A stretch of DNA of 64,000 nucleotides. Source: Tiliqua scincoides. Its lineage: Eukaryota; Chordata; Lepidosauria; Squamata; Scincidae. Where the stretch lies: NCBI RefSeq assembly GCF_035046505.1, contig NC_089826.1, forward strand, positions 84,787,254 to 84,851,253, written 5' to 3'. The position numbers and the translations under genes are program-made. Below the pieces are notes generated by a model, which ran no database searches, was not told the DNA's origin, and saw nothing but the letters and a program-made list of their open reading frames with translations. Shown in pieces: positions 1 through 40,986 of the stretch (positions are counted from its first letter, which is position 1; each line of letters begins with the position of its first letter).

Positions 1-190
1 CAGTGTTTCCCATTACCCTTTTAAAGGCATCTAAGCCAGACACTACCACCACATCTTGTGGCAAGGAGTTCCACATATTAATTACATTCTGCTTAAAGAA
101 ATATTTTCTTTTGTCTGTTCTAACTCTTCTGCCATGGTTGCAAAGGCTGTCCCCGGTTCTGGTGTTGTGTGTGAGAGAGAAAAGAACACC
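1..190 (-). mobile_element. CR1-type LINE fragment (3' end of ORF2)
   Basis: The minus strand reads like the end of a CR1 reverse-transcriptase ORF: the FTQ...WNSLP-type segment and the KRGL-type segment before the stop. It matches the better-preserved copy at 56072-57360. The fragment is cut by the window edge and is not coding now. Confidence 0.75.
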
Positions 191-224
191 CCTCAAATGA
201 GGGCACTATGAAGACTGTCCTTTG

Positions 225-512
225 CTTTGAGGTGCTGCTGCTTACTCAAAACACTGCTATGCAGAAAGCATCCCCAACCAGTGATATGTGGTGGGTGGGA
301 AGGTAGGTGAGGCAGAGCATCCCCACCAGAGCCCTTCAAAAAGTACCACTGCCACCATGTGAGGTGCCCAAGCACTCACAAACCATGTGCTCTCTGTGCT
401 CTCCACACTCTGTGCATGAGTTTGAGTGCCTCACGCTGTAGCAGTGCTTTTTGAAGGATTCGGAGAGGAGGAGAAGCTCTACCTCACTGCCTTCCCACCC
501 ACCGCACGTGCC
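225..512. mobile_element. Foldback (long-inverted-repeat) MITE, copy 1
   Basis: The left arm (about 276-400) and right arm (about 420-512) are inverted copies of each other. Each carries the 'gaggcagag...cccacc' edge, a 'cttc/tttgaaaaag' core and a 'gtgaggtgc' inner part. The same arms occur at 1010-1445 and 5935-6152. No reading frame of its own. Family name unknown to me. Confidence 0.6.
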
Positions 513-574
513 TGCTCCAAACCCCAAATGAATGGGTGTGGGGGGGGGAGAGTTTTATGGCTGGGACTACAGAA

Positions 575-911
575 GACAAGGTGTGTATGTAGGTGTGTAT
601 GCGCACACAGATATTTATATTTGTGCATTGTTTTGGTTTCTATTCTCTGTATGGCATTTGCACAGAGACGTTACCTATCACATTTCTATGCCAAATGAAG
701 GTTTGTTGAGTTGAGTTGACAAGGTAGCAGCGTCCACGTATGTATGTAATGCATGTGTGCACATATATTTATATTTGTTTTGGTTTTTAATCTCTGTATG
801 GCATTTGCACAGAGATGGAAGAAGTCAGGAGAATTCTTTGGTACTGTTTTCTAAAGCTGGAAAAGCCAAGACTATATGTATGCCAAATAAAGGTTTGTGG
901 AGTCGACAAGC
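575..911 (+). repeat. Two tandem LINE-like 3' tails
   Basis: About 575-724 and 735-911 are two diverged direct copies. Each has 'ctctgtatggcatttgcac' followed by a terminal 'tatgccaaat(a/g)aaggttt'. The terminal motif resembles the 3' end of the LINE at 27080-28989 (minus-strand reading ATGCCAATAAAGGTT), so I infer 3' UTR fragments of a non-LTR retrotransposon. Clade not assigned. Confidence 0.4.
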
Positions 912-1009
912 TGTCAGCGCCAGTGTGCTCTCCCCAGGAGTGTTCCGGGGCCAGACAATGTCCTGGGTGGCTTCTGCACACGGCGGCAGACCAACAAGAC
1001 CACATAGTG

Positions 1010-1445
1010 GTGCCGCTGCTTACAGGAGACAGCGCTGCGCAGAAAGCATTCCACCAGCAACATGTGGTGGGGAGGCTGGTGGAAAGCGCCACCGCTGCTG
1101 TGGGAAGTGGGGCAGGTGAGGCAGGGCCTCCCCCCCATGGGGTGCTTGGGAAAGAGGTGCCTCCTCGTGAGGTGAGGCAGTGCCCCCCCCCGGAGTCCTT
1201 TGAAAAGCACCGCTGTCGCTGTGTGAGGTGCTCAAGCACACCCGATCCACCTGGGTGTGCTTGAGCGCCTCACACAGCGGCGGCGCTTTTCAAAGGACTC
1301 TGGGGGGGAGGCTCTGCCTCACCTCACAAGTCAGCACTGCTTTCCAAAGCACCCCAGTGGGGGGGGGGGAGGCTCTGCCTCACCTGACAAGCTGGCAGCA
1401 CCTTCCAAAGGCCTCCAGCGGGAGGCTCTGCCTCACCTGCCCCCC
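1010..1445. mobile_element. Foldback MITE, copy 2, enlarged
   Basis: It is GC-rich and palindromic around about 1245-1260, where 'gtgctcaagcacacc' faces 'ggtgtgcttgagcgcctc'. The arms contain the same 'cctttgaaaagcaccgc' core as copies 1 and 3. The arm edge is reiterated (about 1300-1440), which suggests nested or duplicated arms. It abuts the TRMT44 first exon. Confidence 0.5.
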
Positions 1446-1935
1446 AGCAGACGCCGTGACCCCCCAGGCACAGCCAAGGGCCTAGCCTGGCCTCCAGAGC
1501 CCCCAGTCACCTTTGACGACCATCTCCTGGGCGGGGGCGCCCCCCTTGGGCACGAGGGTCCTGAGCAGCGCCTCCAGCGGCGCCTCCTCCTCCCGGGCCG
1601 GCCCCTCGGGCAGCAGCAGGCGGTGGAGGGCCTCGCGGTCCTCGCAGCCGCACAGGGCCTCCCAGGCGGCCTCCAGCGGGGAGCCCGCAGGTGACTGGGC
1701 CTGCGCTGCCCCGAGGCGAGGCCGCCTCACCTTGCGGACCTCGTCCAGGTGGGCACCGCACAGCCGCTTGTTGGCCACCTGCGGCCGCTCCAGCCACACG
1801 CCCACCGCCGCCCAGAAACCCCCGCGCGGCGCCTCCCGCAGCACTGCCTCGCCCAGCATCTCCATAGCATCCGACGGCGGAGACGACCCAGCAGGCGCGC
1901 GGCGGTGATGTCACAGCGCGGCGACACCCCCCGGT
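1440..1935. promoter_or_regulatory. CpG-rich region over the TRMT44 start
   Basis: Local CG density is far above that of the rest of the window, and the region contains the first coding exon (1511-1865) and its immediate upstream sequence. A CpG-island promoter for the minus-strand gene is the simplest reading. No TATA box is evident. The CpG call is by eye. Confidence 0.5.
1511..1865 (-). CDS. TRMT44: TRMT44-like first coding exon (tRNA Um44 2'-O-methyltransferase), partial
   Basis: The minus-strand ATG at 1863-1865 opens a 118-codon exon. Its early part contains GFWAAVGVWLERPQVANKRL, which I recognise as the conserved N-terminus of vertebrate TRMT44 (METTL19), and the rest is Ala/Leu/Glu-rich. 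A consensus donor (AAAG|GTGACT) follows at 1510-1505, so coding continues in exons left of the window. The family makes 2'-O-methyluridine at position 44 of tRNA-Ser; the SAM-binding catalytic domain lies in later exons and is not seen. The gene is head to head with ACOX3, which matches the known mammalian arrangement. The initiator could be the Met two codons downstream (1857-1859). The identification rests on remembered similarity, not on a search. Confidence 0.75.
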
Positions 1936-1954
1936 CGTCTGATTGGCAGGAACT

Positions 1955-2262
1955 TGAGTCATAGAGACTGAAAGATTAGAGACGCACCTGCATAGTCCAA
2001 GTATGACTACTGGGATCATAGACAATAAGAGGCTAGAGAGGCACATAAATAGATCAAGGAAGACTTCTGGGGTCATAGGCACTTAAGGGCTAGAGAGGCA
2101 CCGAGTATCGGGTCATAGACACTGAAAGGGCTAGATAGGCACCTCCATAGTACAAATATGACTTCTAGTGTTATAGATACTAAAGGGCTAGAGAGGTACC
2201 TGCGTAGAGCAAGCATGACTTCCGGGATCATAGACACAAAATGGCTAGATGGCCCACTTGTA
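1955..2262. repeat. 57-bp minisatellite, about five units
   Basis: The phrase 'tcatagacact(a/g)aa...ggctagagaggcacct' recurs. The 'tcatag/ttatag' anchor sits at 1959, 2016, 2073, 2113, 2171 and 2228, giving spacings of 57, 57, 40, 58 and 57 bp. One unit has lost about 17 bp. It lies between the divergent TRMT44 and ACOX3 starts. Confidence 0.8.
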
Positions 2263-2403
2263 AGACTTCTGGGCTCCTCTGGACGCCATTTTGTTTCGTC
2301 TCTGGCGGGATGCCATAGAAAGGGATGGAGGAAGGGCCTGCTGCATTGCCAGGCCCGAGCCCCTCGCGCAGCCAGGCCCAGCCACAGCTACAGAGAAGAG
2401 ACT

Positions 2404-2731
2404 CCTGTAGCCAGGGGGGATGGGTCTGTGGGACTCCTTGCCACAGGAGGTGGTGATGAATGGAGAGATGCTCTTTTCCTCTTGCACAACACCAGAACAG
2501 GGACAGCCACTAAAACTGAGTGTTGGGAGAGTCAGAACTGGCAAAAGAAAACATTTCTTCACTCAGCATGTGGTTTGTCTGTGGAACTCCTTGCCACAGA
2601 ATGTGGTGATGGCATCTGGCCGGGATCCTTTGAAAAGGCTATGCCAGCTGCAGGGGAGGGCACCAGGACACAGGTTGTGCTTGTTGTCTTGTGTGCTCCC
2701 TGGGGCATTTGGTGGGCCACTGTGAGGTACA
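2404..2731 (+). mobile_element. CR1-type LINE 3' part, interrupted by a SINE
   Basis: Plus-strand remnants of the CR1 end are present: 'ctgtggaactccttgccaca' occurs twice (about 2428 and 2580), followed by 'gtgctccctggggcatttgg'. The sequence stops at 'gtgaggtacagg' where a SINE begins and resumes at 3097. The repeated motif indicates a partial internal duplication. Confidence 0.7.
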
Positions 2732-3057
2732 GGGCAGGAGGTCTGGTCTAGAGGGTAGAGCCTCCATTTGCCTGAAGATAACATCCACAAGGTCACCAGT
2801 TCGAGGCCACCAGCACCATGCAACCTTGAAGCAGCTGACAAGCTGAGCAGAGCTATTTCCATCTGCTCTGAGTGTGGGAGGATGGAGGCCAGATCAGAAT
2901 GAAACATCTGAATTGTTGTGGCTCTTGAAAGATAGAGCCTTCTTTCAACTGTAAAAATCCCTACGGGGATTTAAATTAGCCTGCCTACGTAAACCGCCTT
3001 GAATAAAGTCTTGAATAAAAACAAAGAAAGTACCTGTAGTATTATTATTATTATTAT

Positions 3058-3095
<38 letters not shown>

Positions 3096-3096
3096 T
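2732..3096 (+). mobile_element. tRNA-derived SINE with (TTA)n(CTA)n tail
   Basis: It begins 'gggcaggaggtctggtctag', with a box-A-like 'tggtctagagggtagagcc' and a box-B-like 'ccagttcgaggcc', as in tRNA-headed SINEs. It ends 'gtaaaccgccttgaataaag' and runs into TTA then CTA triplets (3040-3096). Copies lie at 26714 and 53577. I recognise the type as a squamate tRNA SINE but am not certain of the subfamily name. Confidence 0.75.
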
Positions 3097-3150
3097 AGGA
3101 AACTGGACTAGATGGGCCTGTGGCCTGATCCAGTGGGGCTCTTATGTGGA
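3097..3150 (+). mobile_element. Terminal piece of the interrupted CR1
   Basis: 'aaactggactagatgggcct' and 'cctgatccagtggggctctt' are the last bases of the CR1 3' UTR, continuous with 2404-2731 once the SINE is removed. Confidence 0.65.
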
Positions 3151-3327
3151 CTCTTCATTTCCTTTTCAGCTGCCTTGGTCCACAGTCCCTTCTCCAGCTA
3201 CATCTCCCCTGCAGGCACTTGCAAAGCCAGAGATAAGTTTCCACTTAACTCAGTGGGGCTTACTTTGGGGTAGCCCAGCAGAGGCTTCCTGGAAGGCTCA
3301 GCGGTTTTTTTGCTGCAGCAGACTGAG

Positions 3328-3412
3328 CACAGCCTTATGCATGTCTACTCAGAAGTAAGTCCTATTGTGTTCAGTGGGGCTCTAACTCCCAGGAAAGTAT
3401 GCAATTGCAGTT
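3328..3412. mobile_element. Short palindromic MITE (about 80-100 bp family)
   Basis: This family typically reads 'tacttctgagtagacatgca' facing 'cctgggagtaagccccattg', with ends resembling 'aatcctat'. Here it is 'gcatgtctactcagaagtaa' then 'ctcccaggaaagtatgcaat'. It is non-coding and very frequent in this window. Confidence 0.6.
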
Positions 3413-3534
3413 TTAGGTTATCACTCCATGTTGCAGATTGGGGGTATCTGCATCCTTGGGCCCTATCCTGACAGAAAGCACACCTTTGCCTCTCTCTCCT
3501 ATTTTGCATTCCACCCATCCCTATTTTTTAAGCT

Positions 3535-3600
3535 GCAATCCTAAAATAAACACTTTCCTGGGAGCAAGTTCCATTGAACAGGCAGGAGAAAGTGTAATTA
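3535..3600. mobile_element. Short palindromic MITE, half copy
   Basis: 'gctgcaatcctaaa' followed by 'ctttcctgggagcaagttcc' and 'attgaac' is one arm of the short MITE family. Confidence 0.5.
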
Positions 3601-3907
3601 AAGGGCTTCTTTATGGTTTGATAAATCATACCAGGGAGTCCAAAGAGCCTAGTGATTTGGGTTGCTCTGACCAACTTGGAAGTGGCTGTTCTGCCCCCTT
3701 TTCCAGAAGACCATCTGCACAGCTTTGCTTGTTGCTTGAAGACCACTCATTCAGAGTCTGTTAAATACAACAGATTTTGTTGCACTTAGCTAAGGCTGTT
3801 TCTTGGTGTTGAGAAAGACACACTGACTTCCTGTTTTTATTAGGCTTGCTCAGCTATATCTAACATATCGGACCCTGGGGTCCGATTCTGGGGTCAGGCC
3901 TGCCTGG

Positions 3908-3970
3908 CAACAAAGGCATCTAGGTGAGATGACATCACCACTTCTTGTGGCAAGGGGTCCCACAGACTAC
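3908..3970 (-). mobile_element. CR1 fragment
   Basis: 'ggcatctaggtgagatgaca' and 'cttgtggcaaggggtcccac' match the reverse complement of the CR1 ORF end seen at 1-190 and 56300-56370. Confidence 0.5.
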
Positions 3971-4165
3971 ACATAAGTCCCATTATAGACAATGGAGCTT
4001 TACTCCTAGGAAAGTGTGGATAGGATTGCAGTCTGAGAAAGTATCCCTTCCAGCTTGTTCTGTCTTAGAGCCCAATCCTAGGTCTGTCTACTTAGAAGTT
4101 CCATTAGAGTCAATAGAGCTTATTCCCAGGAAACTGTGGATAGGGTTGCAGCCTTATTCTGGGTG
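3965..4165. mobile_element. Two adjacent short palindromic MITEs
   Basis: About 3970-4050 and 4068-4165 each contain 'cccatta/ccattagagtcaat' and end 'gtggatag(g)attgcag' or 'gtggatagggttgcag'. They are tandem members of the short family. Confidence 0.6.
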
Positions 4166-4430
4166 GGTTTTACTTGGGACTGGGGTCAATGCAAGCATGC
4201 TCTCTAAAACCGCCTGCAATTTTGTGCACCTGTAGACAGTGCGATAGATGATCAAATGCACCATCTGGTCAGCATCCTGGACATCCCGCTCTCTTAGGGG
4301 ATGAACATGGGTGGGCCTGCAAAGTTGGCCATTCCCCTTTGGGCTGTTTGGGCGATCCAAACCTGGCTTCATTCCCACCTGGGAGGGGATCTATTTTGCA
4401 CTTCAAAGAGATGGTCAAAGAAGGTCCCAG

Positions 4431-4617
4431 CCAGTGGTGTAGCTTGAGGGGGTACAAAGCTCTAAGTTTTGCAGGGAGCCTCGCCGCAGCGTGCAAGGGG
4501 CCCCTCGCCTTCAGAGCCATTTCGGGTGGGGGAAGCAAAACTTAGTGCATTGCACGCTGCAGTGAGGCTCCCTGCAAAACTTAGAGCTTTGCACCCCCTC
4601 CAGCTACGCCACCGTCC
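4431..4617. mobile_element. Foldback element at the ACOX3 promoter edge
   Basis: 'gtgtagcttgagggggtaca' with 'aagttttgcagggagcctc' near the left end faces its inverted copy 'gaggctccctgcaaaactta' and 'caccccctccagctacgcca' at the right. A fragment of the same family is at 60037-60115. It lies just upstream of the probable ACOX3 first exon. Confidence 0.6.
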
Positions 4618-4818
4618 CCAGCTCCGCCCCTCCCCGCCTACTCCGGGAAGAAGCCGCTTTGCTGCCTGCACCCGGGAGATGCGTGCGGAAGCGACGTCCG
4701 TTGGCCGCATCGACGCCCGCACTGCCACCTCCTGACCCCTGCGGCAGCGGTGAGTCTAGCGCTGAGAAAGTCTGCCGTCGGGCCGGGAGGGTCGCAGAGC
4801 CTGCGGGGATCATACAAG
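4618..4818 (+). promoter_or_regulatory. Probable ACOX3 5' end: GC-rich promoter and noncoding exon 1
   Basis: This is a GC/CpG-rich stretch on the ACOX3 side of the divergent gene pair. Two consensus donors are visible: CAGCG|GTGAGT at 4749/4750 and ACAAG|GTAAGA at 4818/4819. Either could splice to the coding exon whose acceptor is at 6543. Mammalian ACOX3 has a noncoding first exon, so this is expected. No TATA box seen. Transcription start unknown. Confidence 0.45.
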
Positions 4819-4959
4819 GTAAGAGGAGCCTGGCGGGTGCCTGCAGAGTGGCAGGAGGGAGGGGTCCATCCCCTGGAGGGGGGCATCAGGAAGGAAGCCA
4901 GGCAGAGACGTCGTGTCCCTCCTGCGCGTGGGAAAGGCTCCCCGGGGACCCGCATCCTC

Positions 4960-5800
4960 CTAGATCTCTAGGGCAACGCTGGCATGTCATTGAGGCAGCA
5001 GCAGAGGACCATTCAGGCATCACTGGAGGGTGGGTAGCTGGCTAGCGGGGGGGGGGGAGACCCTATTTGCTGCGCAGTGCTCTGCTCATGGGGGGTGCTG
5101 CTGCCACTGGGAAAGCAAAGGCTTGAAACTTTGCTGGGGCACAGAAGCCCTGGTGGGAGGTGGGTCACAGCACCCCAGATGACCCACTGCTGGACTGGCA
5201 GCTTCTGGAATCTGTTTGGAGGTGCCAGTGCTGGAATGCCAATGGCCTTCTCTGGCACTCCCCCTTGGCTACTGTTTTTCAGAAAGTTATGTGGGGAGGG
5301 GATATAATTTCGCATAACTGAATCAACCTTGTGATTTTCAATAAGCACTTCTGACCTCCCCCCCCCCCCCCATAATTTGTGCACAGCCGTGCGTTCAGAC
5401 ACCTGAAACCTGTACTTTGGAGCTGTCTGAAAATCAGCACTTCTTATCAGGATGGTGCCAGCATGGCCAGCAGAGCAGCTGAATCAGAGATTGGGAAAGA
5501 GAAAACAGAGCTGCCTCTTCCCCCCCATCTGATCATCCCCCCATATAGCTTTCTTTGCTTGTCTGTAAAGGAGCACATTGCAGGATTATATCGAATGGAT
5601 TGCACCAAAGTCTCTTGCTTCAAGGAATCTGGACAAATACTGAGACAAGCATTTCTGGGGGTGGTAATCTAGCTAATTCAATGTGTACTAGCAGCAGTTG
5701 GACAGCTTCCTTTTCCTTACCCTGAATGTGTGCCCTTTGGATGATGTGTACTGGAATTCATCCACAGATTGCAAGTACAATCTGACACCTTGAATGGGTG
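4960..5800. other. Intron 1 / 5' flank without recognised features
   Basis: No conserved coding, RNA or clear repeat was found. It contains only short homopolymer runs (G at about 5047-5057, C at about 5358-5370). Confidence 0.5.
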
Positions 5801-5934
5801 TATGTATTTTAAAAATTTATATCTTCCATTAGGGGGTTGCTCAAGGAGGCTGACAGCACAAATTTAAAAAGAACAGTAACTTAAGATAGCAGTTTTGCAG
5901 ATGATGACTTGGCTTTTTCCAGCATTTTTCAAGC

Positions 5935-6152
5935 AGGGATGTGCGGTGAGTGAGTGGGGAGGTAGGTGAGGCAGAGTCTCCCCACCAGAGTTCTTTGAAA
6001 AGCACCATCGCCTTGTGAGGTGTGCAAGCACCCACATGCTGTGTGTGTAGGTTGTTTGTGCTTGCACACCTCACAAGGTGGTGGCACTTTTCAAAGGATT
6101 CCTGTGGGGAGGCTCTGCCTCACCTGCCTCCCCACCCACCACACATTCCTGC
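5935..6152. mobile_element. Foldback MITE, copy 3, nearly perfect hairpin
   Basis: Two arms of about 105 bp are inverted copies. 'gtgaggcagagtctccccac' and 'ctttgaaaagcaccatcgcc' on the left match 'ggtggtggcacttttcaaag' and 'gtggggaggctctgcctcac' on the right, around a short centre near 6040-6050. This is the cleanest of the three copies (225-512, 1010-1445). Confidence 0.75.
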
Positions 6153-6564
6153 TTTCAAGCCCTCCAGGATCATGCCTGGTGAATATCAACCATCCTCATA
6201 AAGGCTAAAGACTCCCATTCTGCCCTGAAGTGCATTCCCGGTCTCTGGACTCTACTGACATTGCAGACCAGTTCAACTGTGTTCCTCCATTGTTGTGTAT
6301 AAGGGCTGCATCAGGCCCAGAGTTACTTGCACTGACCAAAAATAGTAATTACACCAACTTTAAAAAGGTCCTGTTTTATTAGTCCTGTATCTGCTTACCT
6401 TATCTCTCACTAAACTTTTGACAGCAGTTTGTGGCATGAGAGCATTATCCACCAGCGACCTTTTTCTCTCTCTTTCAAAAGCCTGGGTGGAGTCCTTAAA
6501 TGGATCGTTGTTTGTTCTGAATATGTTTTGGTTTTGTTTCCAGAACTTGTGTTTCATGGTCAAG

Positions 6565-37363
<30,799 letters not shown>

Positions 37364-38400
37364 AAGGAACAGTATAGAGGAATGGCCAGAAGGATCTGAA
37401 TCTGATGCGAGGAGGTGAAGAGATCATGTTTGAGACATTGTAAATGAAGGTGATTTGTGTGACGGGAATGTGAGGATGCACGTAGTTCAGAGACAGCATC
37501 TAATTTCCTTCCCAAGACTGTTGGAATAATCAAGAACAACACAGTCAGTTAGTGCAATTCCAATTTCTGCAATGCTGTCTCAACCTGTGCAAATGAAGCC
37601 CTTTTATAATGAACAATTCTGCAAGCATAAGTAGGTCAGTCAGTTGATGGTAGGTTAAGTCTGAAATCCGGTTTCTTGCTGAACAGTGACTAGATAGAAC
37701 GAAAGAAGATGATGCCCACAGAAGTCAGCTAAATTCTTTGTTACAGTGAACTTAAATGGTTCTGTTAAAGTTGGTGACAATTCTGATCAAAGACACTGAC
37801 TGGATGAATTTAGACCTTCTCAGAACCTACCCCATGGAGTTCTTTATAAGTTCTTTATTCTTTCCGTATAGATCAGAAATTTCTAACTTTGACTAATTAT
37901 GTTTTCTGTATCTTTGTTTTATTGTTTTGTTTGTGGCTTAATTGATGGCAAAACAAATATATGCTTTTAAACATTAATATAGCCGTACCAAACGTCCACA
38001 TGAAACCTGCGTTTTTATTTTCAATGTGAGTGCCTAAAGAAACTGATTTCTGAGTACTCAGGCTTAATTTCTGTAATTACAACTGCTAGTTATTTTTTTG
38101 GAAAATATTTTGGACTAATCTTAGAAATGGGGGAGAATGCAAAACAGTTTCCATGATTTGAAACATGTCTTGTACAGGTGCGTGAGGTAAGGTTCTCTCT
38201 AGATGAACCATCCAGCATTCTACAGACCTAAAAGTCCCTGGTGTCTCCTGATGCCCTGATATGAAGTGCCACTGGGCAATTCTGCTCAGTATGTGCACCT
38301 AGATTTGGATTGACCAGATGTCCCCCACCCCTCCCGAATCCTTGCCTAGCTCTAAACACCAAGAAGCCTCTGACATTCCTGTTGTAGCTGTGCCAGTGCC
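37364..38400 (+). other. ACOX3 3' UTR and flank
   Basis: No canonical AATAAA follows closely. The first one I see on the plus strand is at about 38974-38979, beyond a LINE fragment, so the true poly(A) site may use a variant signal. No other feature seen. Confidence 0.35.
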
Positions 38401-38463
38401 TTTCAGTTGTGTCCAGGAGGCCTTCTGAGACCCTCTAGTCAGATAAGGAGGGCCCACTGTTAA
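38400..38463. mobile_element. Tigger-like MITE, right end
   Basis: 'gttgtgtccaggaggccttc' and 'gataaggagggcccactgtt' match right halves of 18470-18756 in the other orientation. Confidence 0.4.
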
Positions 38464-38479
38464 TTCTATCTAAATCCTT

Positions 38480-38905
38480 GACCTTGTTGGCAACCTTCAG
38501 TCTCGGAAGACTATGGCATTGTGCTCTGCATGGTGGTTCTGGCACAGCATCTAGTATGGCTGAAAAGGCCGATTTGGGAGTGACAATCCCTTCCACACTG
38601 GGAGCAAGTGTAGTCTGTCCCTGGTCTGTCTCCCTGGCTATGGGCCCTCCTTCTTTGCCTCTTAGCCTCAGACTGTTGGCAAAGTGTCTCTTCAAACTGG
38701 GAAAGGCCATGCTGCACAGCCTGCCTCCAAGCGGGCCGCTCAGAGGCCAGGGTTTCCCATCTGTTGAGGTCCACTCCTAAGGCCTTCAGATCCCTCTTGC
38801 AGATGTCCTTGTATGGATGTCCTTGATGGATGTCAAGGACAAGGACATCCTTGACCAGGACTGCCCTTTTGTTTTGTGTGGGCCTGAAATATTTTGTGTC
38901 CATCT
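38480..38905 (-). mobile_element. LINE 3' fragment with hairpin tail
   Basis: Minus-strand reading of the end of the same LINE ORF as 58708 and 60485 (DICKRDLKALGVDLNRWETL, CSQCGRDCH). The terminal 'agtcttccgagact' hairpin is present. An internal rearrangement near 38810-38850 repeats 'aaggacatcct'. Older and more truncated than the other two. Confidence 0.8.
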
Positions 38906-39839
38906 ACATGGTGAACGTGGAGAGTCGACTTCAGCTTGGTATCTGGAGAATAGAATTTTATTAGTGGGCTGTTAATAAAAAACATTTATCCTGCATACAT
39001 CCTTAAGGCGGTTAAGTGTTTTGTCTGATGGCTATTCAAATATGTAATCCATTCTGTCTCCCAAGGGCTCTGCAGAGAGCAACAGAGGATGTTCTTCAAA
39101 ACACCAACAACTGTAGAAGAACAAACAATTCTATCCTTTTAATCTTCCTTTCTAGCCCCATGTTATCTCCCCCTCACCCCAGCCTTGTCCCTCTTTGCTC
39201 TTGTGTGCGTCTTTTCCTTGGCAAATGTTTTGTTTGTCCTCCCTCTTTCCTTTCCATTCTTCATTTTCTCTCATTGTTCTCTTTCTGTCTGTGAGCTTCC
39301 CATGTCTTGCTGCCAAATACAATGAGGTTTTCTTTGGGATGAGCGTGGCTCAGTTTTGTATGAGCTGTGATGACTGTCAGCTTTGTTTTAAACATTTGCT
39401 TCCAGGGTGGGACAAGAAATAACTTTCCAATAGAACTGAAGCATGGCTAGAAAAGCTGCTGTAAGATGTTCTGATTTCTCTTTGCTGCCTAATATGATCA
39501 CTTTCTGTATTAGTGAAGAGGTCATTCTGGTCTTTGCAACAGGTGGAAGGGCAGGGTAGAAGGGATCACTCCATGGATCCCATACATTTATTTTAAACAC
39601 GCTAAAATGGGGAACCAAAAATCTCCTCCTCTCTCCCCAGAACATGTAAGACCTCAGGCTGTCCATGCACAATCCAAGTTTCCAAGGGGAAACTACAGTG
39701 GAAGGTGGTGCTGAGGTGAAAGGGGTCAAATAGAGAAGTGGTGGGAGAATAGGGTTGGTGAGCAGAGAGCCAACACAGCCAGGTTTCTACTCAGCCAGTA
39801 CATGAAACAAATGACCACTTGTGCACATTCGAGAAACCT

Positions 39840-40412
39840 TTGAGCACCAAGACACACTTTAAAAAGGCACTCTTATCAGGACCCACCTAGCTTTACAAAA
39901 CTTAAAAAAAAAAGTTTCACTTTACTGCTGCTCAAGCCTCTGTTTTTATTCTTTTTACTTTGGGGGTGGGGGTGGAATCGCCTTCTGAAGCATGTGTTTA
40001 GCTCCACTTTCATCAGATCAGGACCATTCCAGTGATCTTGTGCTTCCCTTCACCTGCCTTTGCTAAGTGTTGAAAAACAGTTGCCTACTCACAAGTAAAC
40101 ATGCACATGTGACTGTTTCACTTTCTGTAGGGCTCAATACGTTTTCCTTGTCAGCTGGGGGGGGGCCTTCCTTCTTGAGAGTTTGTTGGGGCCTGCATTA
40201 ATTGGATTGGGACTATTCTGGTACTGTTGTATTCCCCTCGTTCTGCCCTTCAATGTGACCTGAGGCACATTCACCTACTCATGAGTAAGTGTGCACATGC
40301 TGCTCTGTACATGTGCTCAATAGGACTCAATACATTTTTCTTCTCAGCTATCAGCTTGTCAGTTTCACATCCCACTGGTGGGTCCCGATCCATAATTTGG
40401 GAACCACTGTGT
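39840..40412. mobile_element. Possible hAT-like non-autonomous element with an internal duplication
   Basis: The right end 'atttgggaaccactgtg' resembles hAT termini. Two related segments, about 40075-40150 and 40265-40345, each read 'cctactca(c/t)(a/g)agtaa(a/g)' ... 'ctcaatac(g/a)tttt'. The left end is poorly defined. Confidence 0.35.
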
Positions 40413-40727
40413 TTAGAGTCTTAATGCTTGCATTTTTGATGAAATGTGAGACAAGCTCAGAAGTTGTATCATCTGCTTCTTTGGCAGTGAAAAGGCTTAA
40501 AAGTGAAATGTATTGCTAAAGAAATCCCCAACACTATAAAAAAAACAAAAGAACTAGGAGGCAATATAACATTGTAACCTGGACAATTGGAAGTGTGTGT
40601 ATCCACGTGCAGCAGGATAAATGAAGGACATGCTCACAAAAGATGATGAGTGAAAAGTTTAAGTTCCAAATTTGGGAAAGTGACAGTTGTGTTGACAGAC
40701 AGGTAAGAGTGTGGACTTTAAGCCATC

Positions 40728-40906
40728 GAAGGCCCAATCCTATTCAACTTTCCAGTGCCAATGTAGCCTCTATGCAGCCCCAAGGTAAGGGAACAAACAT
40801 ACCTTAAGGAGGCCTCTGTGACTGCCGCCCCCCAATAGGATGCTGCACATGCCCCATTGGTACGGCTCCATCAGCACTGGAAAGTTGGATGGGATTGGGT
40901 CCTGGG
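40728..40906. mobile_element. Terminal-inverted-repeat MITE (about 180-bp family)
   Basis: 'ggcccaatcctattcaactt' to 'gaaagttggatgggattggg'. Confidence 0.75.
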
Positions 40907-40986
40907 TGTATTAAACATAATGGGAAGTGAAAAGGCAATTTATTTAAGAGAAATTCTCTTAAAGAGAATCAAATGTTCTTAAGAAA

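Noticed and set aside
1507-2082. 191-codon minus-strand frame over the TRMT44 exon
   Set aside because: It is the wrong frame of the CpG-rich exon. The alternative frame 1865-1511 carries the conserved peptide and a good splice donor.
6556-6558. ATG at 6556 as the ACOX3 start
   Set aside because: In frame but with weak Kozak context; 6565 has a strong context and matches the mammalian MAS start. It cannot be excluded entirely.
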